Shown one piece after another: positions 9,055 to 18,209 of a DNA stretch of 64,000 nt. The stretch covers positions 62,001 to 126,000 of the forward strand of contig WGML01000004.1 of the NCBI GenBank assembly GCA_016125045.1. The letters run 5' to 3'. Within the stretch, counting starts at the first letter, position 1, and each line of letters starts with the position of its first letter. Source of the DNA: a bacterium (lineage in GTDB: Bacteria > Pseudomonadota > Alphaproteobacteria > Caulobacterales > Hyphomonadaceae). The position numbers were made by a program, and so were the translations under genes. The notes under the pieces are model-generated. The model searched no databases and was not told where the DNA came from. It was given only the letters and a program-made list of their open reading frames with translations.

Positions 9055-10118
9055 CCTGCTTTGGGCCGGATCGACAGCACGCGTTCGGCGGCGATCTTGA
9101 TGTCCGTATCTGAAAGGCCGGGCAGAGATAGCTCCGCGATCACGCTTCCAGCCGCCCCGCGCAGCCGGGAGCGGCTGTAGAGCGGATCGTAGTGGCGCGA
9201 AATGAGGTCCCGCACCAGCGCCGCGTCCTCGCCCGCGGCGGCGAGCGCTCGCCAGTCTTCGATGACGTTGCGGGCGTGCATGGGCTGAAGCTGATCGATC
9301 GCCGCGAGGATTGCAGCCCGCGAAGCGGTGACGTCGGGGTAGGTCGCGAGAATGTGCCCGGCGCGCGCCTCCAGCGGTGCGGAGACGACGATGCGCGGTG
9401 CGGACTTCATGGCGCGCCAAAGGCGGGCGGGGACGCGCAGGCGCCCCACGCGGTTTGATTCCGCCTCAAGATAGATGGGGCGCGAGAGATCGAACCGGCG
9501 AACAGCGTCCCAGAGACCGCTCTCGAAGCGTTTCTGCGGAGGTTGTGGGCGATCCGCGAAGGCGCCGAAGGCGGAGCCGCGATGCACCGCGCGACCTTCC
9601 AGATCGATCACCTGCGCGCCGAGGCCCGCGAGCGCATCGAGGATGCGGGTCTTGGCCGTCCCGGTCTGACCGTCGATGAGGATGACCGGCAAAGACGCTT
9701 CGTCCGCATGCAGCCCGGTTGTCACCTCGCGCCGCCAGCACTTGTAACCGTCGCGGACCACTCCAACCCGCCAGCCGATGGAGGACAGAACGAGCGCCAT
9801 GGCGCGCGAGCGCATGCCTCCGCGCCAGCAATAGACGAGAGGGCGGTAGCCGGGGGGGCGGTCGGAAAGGGTCGTCTCCAGCGCCCGGCTGATATTGCGC
9901 GAGACGTAAGCGGCGCCGATGCGGCGCGCGAGAAACGCCGACTGCTGGACATAGATCGTCCCGACCTCCGCGCGCTGGGCGTCATCCAGCACAGGCAGGT
10001 TGATGGCGCCCGGCACATGATCGTCGGCGAACTCCGACGGGGAGCGCACATCTATGATGTCGTCGAACGCATCGAGGGCGGCGGGCGACAGGTCTTCGAT
10101 CGGGTCCATGCTGGACAT
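9027..10118 (-). CDS. mnmH: tRNA 2-selenouridine synthase MnmH/SelU
   Basis: This 363-aa enzyme replaces sulfur with selenium in 2-thiouridine at the wobble position (U34) of tRNA-Lys, -Glu and -Gln, via a geranylated intermediate. The N-terminal rhodanese domain (about 10-135) carries the catalytic Cys in VYCWRGGMRS (C97); the second half begins with a P-loop, IDGQTGTAKTRIL (about 148-160), as in the known family. Length is normal. It needs selenophosphate, which the divergent neighbour selD makes. Start at ATG 10118; ATG 10109 is an alternative. The arrangement mnmH-selD with no selA, selB or tRNA-Sec gene in view suggests selenium is used here for tRNA modification. Confidence 0.96.
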   Translation of the reverse strand: MSSMDPIEDLSPAALDAFDDIIDVRSPSEFADDHVPGAINLPVLDDAQRAEVGTIYVQQSAFLARRIGAAYVSRNISRALETTLSDRPPGYRPLVYCWRGGMRSRAMALVLSSIGWRVGVVRDGYKCWRREVTTGLHADEASLPVILIDGQTGTAKTRILDALAGLGAQVIDLEGRAVHRGSAFGAFADRPQPPQKRFESGLWDAVRRFDLSRPIYLEAESNRVGRLRVPARLWRAMKSAPRIVVSAPLEARAGHILATYPDVTASRAAILAAIDQLQPMHARNVIEDWRALAAAGEDAALVRDLISRHYDPLYSRSRLRGAAGSVIAELSLPGLSDTDIKIAAERVLSIRPKAGHSPARMIR

Positions 10119-10181
10119 GAAGGCGGATGCATCCCAGGAGAAAGCGTTGCACGCCAGGGCGTGGAAGGAGGCGCGGTGACC
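10119..10181. promoter_or_regulatory. Divergent mnmH/selD promoter region
   Basis: The 63 bp between the two start codons must contain both promoters unless these lie inside the opposing genes. I see no clear -35/-10 pair. The only obvious signal is the GGAGG ribosome-binding site of selD near 10167-10172. Confidence 0.5.
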
Positions 10182-11234
10182 ATGTCTGATCCCTCTGCCG
10201 AGCCGCGCCTCACCAGTCTAGCCCATGGTGGCGGGTGCGGATGCAAGCTGTCTTCCGGCGTGCTCGACGAAATTCTTGGCAAGAACGGCCTCGGGGTTGC
10301 GCCGCCCGAGCTGCTGGTGGACGCGGCGACCCGCGACGATGCCGCGGTCTACCGGCTGACGGACGAGATCGCGCTCGTCGCCACCACCGACTTTTTCACG
10401 CCGATCGTGGATGATCCGTTCGACTTCGGCAGGATCGCGGCGACCAACGCCCTGTCCGACGTATACGCGATGGGAGGGCGGCCGATCCTCTCGCTCGCCA
10501 TTGCGGGCATGCCGCTCGGCAGACTGTCGTCGGCGACGATGGCGGCGATCCTCGAGGGCGGGCGAACGGTGGCGGCGGACGCCGGAGCGCCAGTTGCGGG
10601 CGGCCACTCGATCGACTCCGCGGAACCGATCTACGGGCTCGTCGCCCTCGGCGTCGTTCATCCCAAACGCATACTCACCAACGCCGGCGCGCGCGCGGGG
10701 GACGTGCTGATTCTCGGCAAACCGCTGGGCGTCGGTGTGTTCAGCGCCGCGCTACGCAAAGGAGTGCTGTCGCCCGAGGACGCAGCGGTGATGCTGGCGT
10801 CGACGACGCTGCTGAACCGTCCGGGCCTCGATCTTGCGTCGGTGGACGGCGTGCACGCGCTCACCGACGTGACCGGGTTCGGGCTGCTCGGTCATCTCTC
10901 GGAAGTGTGCCGGGCGAGCGGCGTCTCGGCGGAGATAGACGCCGCCGCCACGCCGGTGTTCGAGGGCGCGCGCCGGCTGGCGGCGGAGGGCGTCGTGACC
11001 GGCGCATCCGGACGCAACTGGACGTCCGTCGAGCCGTGGGTCGAGGTCGGGTCGACGCTAGAGTCCTCGATGTGTGCGCTGTTGACGGATCCGCAGACGA
11101 GCGGCGGTTTGCTGGTATCGTGCGCGCCGGAGGCGGTCGACGATGCGCTTGCGTGCTTCCGCAGGCACGGTCATCGCGACGCTGCGGTGATCGGGCGGAT
11201 CGGGGCGGGCGCTCCGCGGGTGACGGTGCGCTAG
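10182..11234 (+). CDS. selD: Selenide, water dikinase (selenophosphate synthetase)
   Basis: A 350-aa enzyme that makes selenophosphate from selenide and ATP. The N-terminal active-site motif is AHGGGCGCKLSSGVL, with C19 (the position equivalent to the catalytic Cys17 of E. coli SelD; it is Cys, not selenocysteine) and K22. The ATP-site motif GGHSID and the C-terminal segment TDPQTSGGLL are also present. The open frame extends far upstream through mnmH, but the true start is ATG 10182, preceded by GGAGG and giving the correct family N-terminus. It is transcribed divergently from mnmH, its only visible consumer in this window. The stop is 3 bp from the end of a convergent transporter gene. Confidence 0.97.
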   Translation: MSDPSAEPRLTSLAHGGGCGCKLSSGVLDEILGKNGLGVAPPELLVDAATRDDAAVYRLTDEIALVATTDFFTPIVDDPFDFGRIAATNALSDVYAMGGRPILSLAIAGMPLGRLSSATMAAILEGGRTVAADAGAPVAGGHSIDSAEPIYGLVALGVVHPKRILTNAGARAGDVLILGKPLGVGVFSAALRKGVLSPEDAAVMLASTTLLNRPGLDLASVDGVHALTDVTGFGLLGHLSEVCRASGVSAEIDAAATPVFEGARRLAAEGVVTGASGRNWTSVEPWVEVGSTLESSMCALLTDPQTSGGLLVSCAPEAVDDALACFRRHGHRDAAVIGRIGAGAPRVTVR

Positions 11235-11237
11235 ACG

Positions 11238-12848
11238 TTACTCCGCGGGCGCAGGCTCGATGCGGGCGGAGGCTCCGCGCAGCAGGATGCGCGGAATGAA
11301 TAGGATTGCCACGAGACCAATGGCGGTCGTGCCGAGCGCCGCGAGGAAGATCGCGCTCATGGCGTTTGCAAAGGCGTCGGCGACGACGGGCGGAATCTGG
11401 CGCACTGCGCCGCCGCCTCCCGAAATCGCGAGCATCTCCATGCGGCCGAGGTCGATCTTGCCTCCGGGGACGAGGGCTGAGAGATCGCGCGTGAGGCTGG
11501 TCGTGAGCATCACACCGAAGAGCGAGACGCCGACCATGCCGCCAGTCTGCCGCAGGAACATCGACGTGGATGTGGCCGCGCCGATCTGGTGGAGCGGTGC
11601 GGCGCTCTGGGCGACGAGATTGAACAGGCTCTGCGCGGGGCCGAGGCCGAGCCCCATGACGAAGAGCCGCCAGATGACATCCCACTCGCTCGACTGGGAG
11701 GTGAGCCGGGAGAGGAGAAACACGCCGAACATGTTGACCAAAGCGGCGGCGATCATCACGCCCTTGTATTCTCCCGTGCGGCTGACATGGCGGCCGGACA
11801 GGGTGGCGGAGACCAGCAATCCCGCCATCAGCGGTGTAAGCGCGAGGCCGCTGTTGGTCGCGCCGATGCCGAGGCCGAGCTGGAGGTAAAGCGGCAGGTA
11901 GGCGATCGCGCCCATGAACGCCATCGCCATCACGAATGATGCAATGGTTGCGGTGGTGAAGGCGCTGATCCCGAACAGGCCGAGCGGAAGCACGGGCTCG
12001 GGAAATACCCGCTCGATCATGATAAACACGATGGTGGCGACGATCGACATCGCGAACAGGCCAAGCACGCTTGGCGAAGTCCAGCCCTCGCCCTGGCCGC
12101 CGAGGCTGAGGGCGAGCATGAAAGCGCCGATGGCCAGCATCACGAACAGACCGCCGAAATAGTCGATCCGGCCTTTGCGGACCTCCCCGATCTCCGGCAT
12201 CCGCAGTGTGATCAGGGCGAGGGCGATGAACGACAAGGGCAGGTTGATGTAGAACACCCAGCGCCAGCCGGCGATGTAGAGCCCGCTCACGGTGATTGAG
12301 CCGTGATCGGTGAAATAGCCGCCGACGATCGGGCCGATGATGCTCGCAAGGCCGAACACGGCGCCGAAGAGTCCGGCGTATTTGCCCCGTTCACGCGGCG
12401 GAAACAGATCGGCGATGATCGCGAACGCCGTCGTGAACAACGCGCCGCCGCCGATGCCCTGGATCCCGCGGAAGATGACGAGTTGCATCATCCCCGATCC
12501 GAGGAGCGGGAGGTAGCCGAACTCCCCGGCGACGCCGCACAGCAGGGAGCCCAGGATGAACACGCCCACGCCGATCAGCAGAATGCGCTTGCGGCCGAAC
12601 AGGTCGCCGAGCTTGCCCCAGATCGGAACCATGACCGTGGAGGTGAGCAGATAGCCCGTCGTCACCCAGGGGTAGAGGTCCAGCCCCTGAAGCTCGCGCA
12701 CGATGGTGGGCATCGCCGTCGAGACGATGGTCTGGTCGAGCGCGCTGAGAAAGAAGACGAGCAGCAGCGCCGCGAAGATGATGCGCTTCTCCGACGCGGG
12801 AAGCGTCTCGCCGAGGCTCGTCGCCGGCTGCGAAATGGTTGGCCCCAT
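11238..12848 (-). CDS. MFS drug exporter, DHA2/EmrB-QacA family (14 TM)
   Basis: A 536-aa inner-membrane proton antiporter. The first helix carries [19 protein letters not shown], a DHA2-family motif with the helix-1 Asp; the cytoplasmic loop after helix 2 has [14 protein letters not shown] (motif A), and motif C-like sequence [16 protein letters not shown] occurs in helix 5. Fourteen hydrophobic segments can be counted. Start chosen at ATG 12848 (MGPTISQ), preceded by GGGGGAG; longer in-frame versions add an implausible basic leader. The substrate is unknown: family members export drugs, dyes or bile-salt-like amphiphiles. No EmrA-type adaptor or regulator lies next to it. Confidence 0.92.
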   Translation of the reverse strand: MGPTISQPATSLGETLPASEKRIIFAALLLVFFLSALDQTIVSTAMPTIVRELQGLDLYPWVTTGYLLTSTVMVPIWGKLGDLFGRKRILLIGVGVFILGSLLCGVAGEFGYLPLLGSGMMQLVIFRGIQGIGGGALFTTAFAIIADLFPPRERGKYAGLFGAVFGLASIIGPIVGGYFTDHGSITVSGLYIAGWRWVFYINLPLSFIALALITLRMPEIGEVRKGRIDYFGGLFVMLAIGAFMLALSLGGQGEGWTSPSVLGLFAMSIVATIVFIMIERVFPEPVLPLGLFGISAFTTATIASFVMAMAFMGAIAYLPLYLQLGLGIGATNSGLALTPLMAGLLVSATLSGRHVSRTGEYKGVMIAAALVNMFGVFLLSRLTSQSSEWDVIWRLFVMGLGLGPAQSLFNLVAQSAAPLHQIGAATSTSMFLRQTGGMVGVSLFGVMLTTSLTRDLSALVPGGKIDLGRMEMLAISGGGGAVRQIPPVVADAFANAMSAIFLAALGTTAIGLVAILFIPRILLRGASARIEPAPAE

Positions 12849-13030
12849 GTGGCTTCGTCTCCCCCGCGCGCCGCCATCATGCGGATGCAGCCGTGCAGTC
12901 GTAATCCGCGTTACACCCGGCCGGGCTTTCTTGGAAGTGGGTGGGGCGCCGAACACAAGCCCGCGCGCCTTTCGCTGTGGCCCCTGTAGCCTGCGGCGAA
13001 TTGCGGCGATGAGAGCATGGGAGTAAAGTC

Positions 13031-13101
13031 TCGCGCGTCGGGATTCGGATCGTCCGGGACCTGCTGTGGAAAGCCGCGCCGGTCATGATCCCGACGCGCG
13101 A
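13031..13101 (+). promoter_or_regulatory. 14-bp perfect inverted repeat in the leader of the Yip1 gene
   Basis: TCGCGCGTCGGGAT at 13031-13044 is exactly repeated in reverse complement at 13088-13101, separated by 43 nt. The second arm ends only a few bases before the GGGGAG ribosome-binding site of the next gene (start 13118). In RNA this would form a very stable stem just upstream of the start; in DNA it could be a binding site. There is no T-run, so it is not a classical terminator. Confidence 0.7.
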
Positions 13102-13117
13102 CATGGGGAGACGCCGG

Positions 13118-14350
13118 ATGGACAAGCTCATAGCACGGGTCAAGGGCGTCATTCTCTCGCCCAAGGCCGAGTGGGAGGTGATCGAAGCCGAACAGGCCGA
13201 CCCGCAGAAAATCGCGATCAATTATGTCGCGCCCTTGCTCGCGATCGGGGTCGCGGCGAGCGCCATCGGCGGGCTGGTGTTCGGCTATGGCGGTTTCGGC
13301 GTCACGTTCCGGCCGTCCATCGGCTCGACGCTGTCGACCGCGGTTCTGAGCTTTGTGCTGGGACTCGGGGGCGTGTTCCTTGTGGCGTTCATCGTGAACC
13401 TGCTGGCGCCGACCTTCGGCGCGACCAAGAATTTCTCGCAGGCCTTCAAGGTGACGGCCTATTCGGGGACGCCCGCCTGGCTCGCGCAGGTGGTGACCAT
13501 CCTTCCGTCGCTTGGCGCGCTGTCGCTGATCGGGGCGCTCTATGCGCTCTATCTGTTCTTCGTCGGCTTGCCGATGCTGATGAAACCGGCCGCGGAGAAG
13601 GCGACCAATTATGCGCTTGCGTCGATCGCGGCGGTGGTGGGAATTTCTCTGGTCGCGGGGCTCCTGATCCTGCCACTCGCGGCGTCGCGCACCGGCATGT
13701 TCGCAGCCGGCGGTCCGGCTTTCAATGCTGCGCTTGGCGGTGGATCGGTGGCGGTCGGCGGCGGGTCATCGGCTGGCCGCAGCGGCGACGGCGGCTCGTT
13801 CGAACAGCGCATGAACGACGCTGCGGAGCAGATGGAGCAGGCGGGCGCCGCAGGCGATGTGGGCGGTGTGCTTGGCGCTCTCGGCGGCGCGCTTGGCGCG
13901 TCTGATGGACCGATCGTGAAGATCGATGCGCTGCGGGCGTTGGCGCCGGAGCGTCTTCTCGGCATGTCGCGGACCTCGCTGGAGACGCAGTCGATGGGCG
14001 CCCCGCTCAAGGTGGCGACGCTTGAGGCCCGTTATGAGGGCGGCGACCGCAGCGTCGAACTCGAGATCGCCAATTCGCCGGCGATCATGATGTTCGGCGG
14101 CTTCGCGGGCGCGATGGCGCCGGAATACGACCGCCAGACCGATGACGGGTATGAGCGCATGCGCCGTGTTGGGCAGAATTTCGTCGTCGAGGAGTGGAGC
14201 AAGTCCTCGAAGACCGGCAAGTTCACCCGGTTCATCGGCGGCACATTCATGGTGTCGGCGTCCGGCCGCGGCGTCGACATGGACGACCTGAAGAAGGCGG
14301 TCGACGTTTTCAGCGAAGCCGATCTGAAGCGGCTTCCGACGGCCGAGTAA
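13118..14350 (+). CDS. Yip1-family membrane protein
   Basis: A 410-aa inner-membrane protein. The N-terminus MDKLIARVKGVILSPKAEW is the usual start of bacterial Yip1-domain proteins, followed by about five membrane helices (roughly 35-200). A Gly/Ser-rich linker (about 205-235) leads to a soluble C-terminal domain of about 170 residues without a recognised fold, ending in KKAVDVFSEADLKRLP. ATG 13118 is preferred over ATG 13085 because it carries a GGGGAG ribosome-binding site 8 nt upstream and gives the conserved N-terminus. It lies 42 bp before astA and may be the first gene of that transcript. Role unknown. Confidence 0.85.
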   Translation: MDKLIARVKGVILSPKAEWEVIEAEQADPQKIAINYVAPLLAIGVAASAIGGLVFGYGGFGVTFRPSIGSTLSTAVLSFVLGLGGVFLVAFIVNLLAPTFGATKNFSQAFKVTAYSGTPAWLAQVVTILPSLGALSLIGALYALYLFFVGLPMLMKPAAEKATNYALASIAAVVGISLVAGLLILPLAASRTGMFAAGGPAFNAALGGGSVAVGGGSSAGRSGDGGSFEQRMNDAAEQMEQAGAAGDVGGVLGALGGALGASDGPIVKIDALRALAPERLLGMSRTSLETQSMGAPLKVATLEARYEGGDRSVELEIANSPAIMMFGGFAGAMAPEYDRQTDDGYERMRRVGQNFVVEEWSKSSKTGKFTRFIGGTFMVSASGRGVDMDDLKKAVDVFSEADLKRLPTAE

Positions 14351-14392
14351 CGCTCGCGCCGCGCAAGCGGTGCAGCGAAGCAGGACAGGCTT

Positions 14393-15397
14393 ATGTCGCT
14401 GGTGGTGAGACCGTCGCGCAGCAGCGACCACGAACGATTGTCAGCCATGATCGACAGCGTCGATCCGGGCATGCTGACCATGCCGTCAACGCCCGAAGCG
14501 ATGGCGCGCCGCGTGGCGCAATCGACGGAGGCCTTCGCGCGTCCCTCGCATGCGCCTGAGGGAGAGGCGTATTTTCTGGTGATGGAGGAGGCCGACGCCC
14601 TCGTCGGCACCGCGAGCATCTTCACCAATCTCGGGGTCGACCGACCTTTTTACTCCTACCGGATCTCAAGGGATTCCAAGGTTTCGCCGGAGACCGGAGT
14701 CAAGGTGGAGCTCGACCTCCTGCATCTGGTGAACGATCATCATGGCGACGCCGAACTCGGAACGCTGTTCCTGATGCCAGGATCGCGCGGCGGCGGCCGC
14801 GGCAAGTTGTTGTCCTATGCGCGTTTGCTGCTGATCGCGGTGGACCCGGTGCGGTTCGGGCCGAAAGTGATGGCCGAGATCCGAGGCTGGACGGACGATG
14901 CGGGCCGGTCTCCGTTCTGGGAGGCGGTGGGCCGGAAATTCTTCCGCATGGACTACCGGGTTGCGGACGCCAAGTCCGCCCGGGACCACCGCTTCATCGC
15001 CGATCTCATGCCCCGCTATCCGATTTACGCCGATCTGCTACCCGATGATGCGCGAGCGGTGATCGCAAAGCCGCACAGGGACGCGGAGGCGGCGGTCGTC
15101 ATGCTGAAGGCGCAAGGGTTCCGTTATCACCAGGTGGTCGATATCTTTGACGCCGGCCCCTGTGTCGAGTGTTTCACGGATCAGATCGACATCGTGCGTT
15201 CGTCGGAGCGGATGTCGGCGCGCGAGGCCGCCGGAGGTGATGAATCGCGCGCGGCCCTGATGGCCATGGCGTCGCTGGAGCGGTTCGCCGCGACGCTCGC
15301 CCGGGCGGGCGAGCCGAGGGCTGCGGCGCTCGATCGGATCGGCGCGCAGCCGTCCGATGAGGTGCTGGTCTACCGGCAGCGCGAGGGGCGGAAATGA
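14393..15397 (+). CDS. astA: Arginine N-succinyltransferase
   Basis: First enzyme of the arginine succinyltransferase (AST) pathway: succinyl-CoA plus L-arginine gives N2-succinylarginine. The 334-aa protein shows AstA features throughout: LVVRPSRSSDHERL at the start, KVELDLLHLVNDHHGDAELGT as in the family core, LFLMPGSRGGGRGKLLSYAR in the CoA region, then EIRGWTDDAGRSPFWEAVG. Length is normal. Its stop overlaps the astD start (ATGA), so the genes are translationally coupled. Gene order astA-astD-astB; astC and astE are not in the window. Confidence 0.97.
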   Translation: MSLVVRPSRSSDHERLSAMIDSVDPGMLTMPSTPEAMARRVAQSTEAFARPSHAPEGEAYFLVMEEADALVGTASIFTNLGVDRPFYSYRISRDSKVSPETGVKVELDLLHLVNDHHGDAELGTLFLMPGSRGGGRGKLLSYARLLLIAVDPVRFGPKVMAEIRGWTDDAGRSPFWEAVGRKFFRMDYRVADAKSARDHRFIADLMPRYPIYADLLPDDARAVIAKPHRDAEAAVVMLKAQGFRYHQVVDIFDAGPCVECFTDQIDIVRSSERMSAREAAGGDESRAALMAMASLERFAATLARAGEPRAAALDRIGAQPSDEVLVYRQREGRK

Positions 15398-16875
15398 TGG
15401 CGATGAAACTGACCGGGGAACTTCTTGTCGGCGACAGCTGGAGGCGGGGGGGCGGCGCGCCGTTCGCCTCGCACGCTCCGGCGGACGGCGCCGAGGTGTG
15501 GTCGGGGCGGGAGGCGTCGTCCGCCGACGTCGACGCGGCGGTGCAGGCCGCCCGGACGGGGTTTCACGCCTGGCGGCGGACCCCGCTTGCGGAACGGATC
15601 GGGCTGGTGCGGCGCTTCGCGGAGGCGTTGAAGGCGCGCAAGGATGACCTCGCCGCGCTGATCTGCCGCGAGACCGGCAAGGTGTCGTGGGACGCGGCTG
15701 GCGAAGTTGCGGCCATGATCGGAAAGGCCGACCTTTCTGTACGGGCGCACGAGGAGCGGACGGGGACGCGCGACCAGCCGGCCGGAGCGTTCATCGCCCG
15801 CGTGACGCACCGTCCGCATGGTGTGATGGCGGTGCTGGGGCCCTTCAACTTCCCCGGCCACCTGCCCAACGGTCACATCATGCCGGCGCTGATCGCCGGC
15901 AATTCGATCGTTTTCAAGCCGTCGGAAAAGGCGCCGGCGACCGCGGAATGGACGGTGCGGCTGTGGCGGGAGACGGGCGCCCCGCCCGGCGTCTTGAACC
16001 TGTTGCAGGGCGGGCGCGAGCCTGCGGGGGCGCTGGTTGCGAATGCCGGTGTGGACGGCGTCTTGTTCACCGGTGGCGCGGCAGCCGGCACGGCCATCCA
16101 TCGAGCGATGTCCGGCGAGCCGCATCGGATTCTCGCGCTGGAGCTTGGCGGCAATAATCCTCTCGTCGTCTGGGACGCCGACGACGTTGACGCCGCCGCG
16201 CGCCTTGTCCTGAAGTCGGCCTACATTTCGTCGGGCCAGCGCTGCACCTGCGCGCGTAGGCTTGTGATCGCGCAGGGTGCGGCCGGTGATCGGGTGGTGG
16301 ACGCGGTGCTCGGCTTGCTGGAACGGGTCATGGTCGGGGCGCCAGACGCCGACCCCCAGCCCTTCATGGGGCCGCTGATTTCGGAGGCGGCGGCCGACGC
16401 CGTTCTGGCGGCCGAAGCGGAGATGGTCGCCGGCGGCGCGCGATCACTGAAACCGCTCGCGCGACTGCCTGCCGGCGGAGCCTTTCTGTCGCCGGGGCTG
16501 ATCGATGTCACGGGGCAGAGCGGACGGCGCGACGAGGAGGTCTTCGGCCCGCTCCTGCAGGTGGTTCGCGTTCGGGATTTCGATGCGGCCCTGGATGAAG
16601 CGAACGCCACACGGTTTGGCCTCGCGGCGGGACTTATCAGCGACGACGCTGCGCTGTTCGAGCGCTTCTGTAGCGAAATACGGGCGGGCGTCGTCAACTG
16701 GAACCGGCAAACGACTGGGGCCTCGGGCGCGGCCCCGTTCGGCGGCGTCGGGAGGTCGGGCAACCATCGACCGGCGGGTTATGCCGCAGCGGACTATTGC
16801 GCCTGGCCGATGGCGATGCTGCTCGCCGAGGGGCCGGTTAGCGATGACGAGCGGATCATCGGGCTTGCGCCATGA
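15394..16875 (+). CDS. astD: N-succinylglutamate 5-semialdehyde dehydrogenase
   Basis: A 493-aa NAD-dependent aldehyde dehydrogenase that oxidises succinylglutamate semialdehyde to succinylglutamate in arginine degradation. The general base is E250 in ALELGGNNP, the catalytic thiol C284 in SSGQRCTCARR, and the cofactor region has FTGGAAAGTAI; GPFNFPGHLPNGH at 149-161 and WNRQTTGASGAAPFGG near the C-terminus match AstD rather than generic aldehyde dehydrogenases. ATG 15394 overlaps the astA stop; ATG 15403 is an alternative start. The stop overlaps astB by 4 nt. Confidence 0.96.
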   Translation: MMAMKLTGELLVGDSWRRGGGAPFASHAPADGAEVWSGREASSADVDAAVQAARTGFHAWRRTPLAERIGLVRRFAEALKARKDDLAALICRETGKVSWDAAGEVAAMIGKADLSVRAHEERTGTRDQPAGAFIARVTHRPHGVMAVLGPFNFPGHLPNGHIMPALIAGNSIVFKPSEKAPATAEWTVRLWRETGAPPGVLNLLQGGREPAGALVANAGVDGVLFTGGAAAGTAIHRAMSGEPHRILALELGGNNPLVVWDADDVDAAARLVLKSAYISSGQRCTCARRLVIAQGAAGDRVVDAVLGLLERVMVGAPDADPQPFMGPLISEAAADAVLAAEAEMVAGGARSLKPLARLPAGGAFLSPGLIDVTGQSGRRDEEVFGPLLQVVRVRDFDAALDEANATRFGLAAGLISDDAALFERFCSEIRAGVVNWNRQTTGASGAAPFGGVGRSGNHRPAGYAAADYCAWPMAMLLAEGPVSDDERIIGLAP

Positions 16876-18209
16876 CGGGCGCTGATCGCGCAGTGGAGGT
16901 CAATTTCGACGGGCTGATCGGGCCGACCCACAGCTTCGCGGGGCTCGCGCACGGCAATCTGGCGTCCGCCGCCAATCGAGGCGAGCCGTCCAATCCGAGA
17001 GCCGCCGCGCTGCAGGGCGTTGCTAAGATGCGGACGCTGATGTCGCTCGGTGTGGCGCAGGCGGTGCTGCCGCCTCATGAGCGGCCGTTTCTTCCGGCGT
17101 TGCGGCGGATGGGGTTCACCGGGGATGACGCCGCCGTGTTGGCTGCAGCCTCCCGCGCACCCGGCTTGCTGGCGAATGTCTCATCCGCATCGGCCATGTG
17201 GACCGCCAATGCCGGAACCATCAGCCCGAGCGCCGACACAACCGACGGCCGGGTGCATGTCACGCCGGCAAATCTCGCAAGCCACTTCCATCGCGCGCTG
17301 GAGACGGCCACGACGACGCGCGTCCTGAAGTCGATTTTCGCCGACGAGCGCCGGTTCGAAGTTCACGAAGCCGTGCCGTTCAGCCATTTCGGGGATGAAG
17401 GCGCGGCGAACCATATGCGCTTGGCGACCGATCACGGTGCGCCCGGGATCGAGGTGTTCGTGCACGGCGGCTCGGCCTTCGAGGAAGGCGTATCGGCGCG
17501 CTTCCGGGCGCGTCAGGCGGTGCAGGCGAGCCATGTCGTAGCGACCGGTCACGGGCTCGACTGGCGGCGGGTCCTTTTGATGCGACAATCGCAGGCGGCG
17601 ATCGATGCCGGAGCCTTCCACAACGACGTGGTTGCGGTGGCGGATGGTCCCGTCCTGCTCGCCCATCCGCAGGCGTTCGAGGACCAGCGTGCGGCGCTTG
17701 ATCGGCTGCGCGCGGTGGGAGAGGCGGTCGGGATCGATGTCCGGATCGAGACGCCGGACATTCCGCTCCCGGACGCCGTGTCGTCCTATCTGTTCAATTC
17801 GCAGCTCGTGACCCTGCCGGATGGCGGACGCGTGCTGATCGCGCCGGTCGAGGTCGAGGAAACGCCCAGCGCCCGGGCGGCGGTCGACGCCATGACGGGA
17901 CAAGGGCGGGCGATCAATGACGTGCGATATGTCGATCTACGCCAATCGATGCGAAATGGCGGAGGGCCCGCCTGCCTGCGCCTGCGCGTGGTGTTGACGC
18001 CGCAGGAGATCGCCGCACTCGGGGCGGGCGTCATGATGACGGCCGCGAAGCTCGACCTGGTCGAGGCGTGGATCATGCGGTGGTATCGCGACCGGCTGGA
18101 GGAGGCCGATCTCGCTGATCCGGCGCTGTTGAATGAGTCCCGAAGCGCGCTGGACGAGCTGTCCAAGTTACTCGACCTCGGGAGCATCCATGACTTTCAG
18201 CGGGCTTGA
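16872..18209 (+). CDS. astB: N-succinylarginine dihydrolase
   Basis: Second AST-pathway enzyme: converts N2-succinylarginine to N2-succinylornithine, two ammonia and CO2. The 445-aa protein belongs to the amidinotransferase fold. Positions equivalent to the catalytic triad are visible: E176 in GDEGAANH, H250 in GAFHNDVVAV and C368 in GGGPACLRLRV. The N-terminus VNFDGLIGPTHSFAGLAHGN is the family hallmark. The last 20 bp overlap the next gene. Intact catalytic residues argue that the pathway runs, with the succinylornithine transaminase (astC) and succinylglutamate desuccinylase (astE) steps encoded elsewhere. Confidence 0.97.
   Translation: MTGADRAVEVNFDGLIGPTHSFAGLAHGNLASAANRGEPSNPRAAALQGVAKMRTLMSLGVAQAVLPPHERPFLPALRRMGFTGDDAAVLAAASRAPGLLANVSSASAMWTANAGTISPSADTTDGRVHVTPANLASHFHRALETATTTRVLKSIFADERRFEVHEAVPFSHFGDEGAANHMRLATDHGAPGIEVFVHGGSAFEEGVSARFRARQAVQASHVVATGHGLDWRRVLLMRQSQAAIDAGAFHNDVVAVADGPVLLAHPQAFEDQRAALDRLRAVGEAVGIDVRIETPDIPLPDAVSSYLFNSQLVTLPDGGRVLIAPVEVEETPSARAAVDAMTGQGRAINDVRYVDLRQSMRNGGGPACLRLRVVLTPQEIAALGAGVMMTAAKLDLVEAWIMRWYRDRLEEADLADPALLNESRSALDELSKLLDLGSIHDFQRA

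Noticed and set aside
9543-10181. Upstream in-frame extension of selD.
   Set aside because: It runs antisense to mnmH; the family N-terminus and ribosome-binding site both place the start at 10182.
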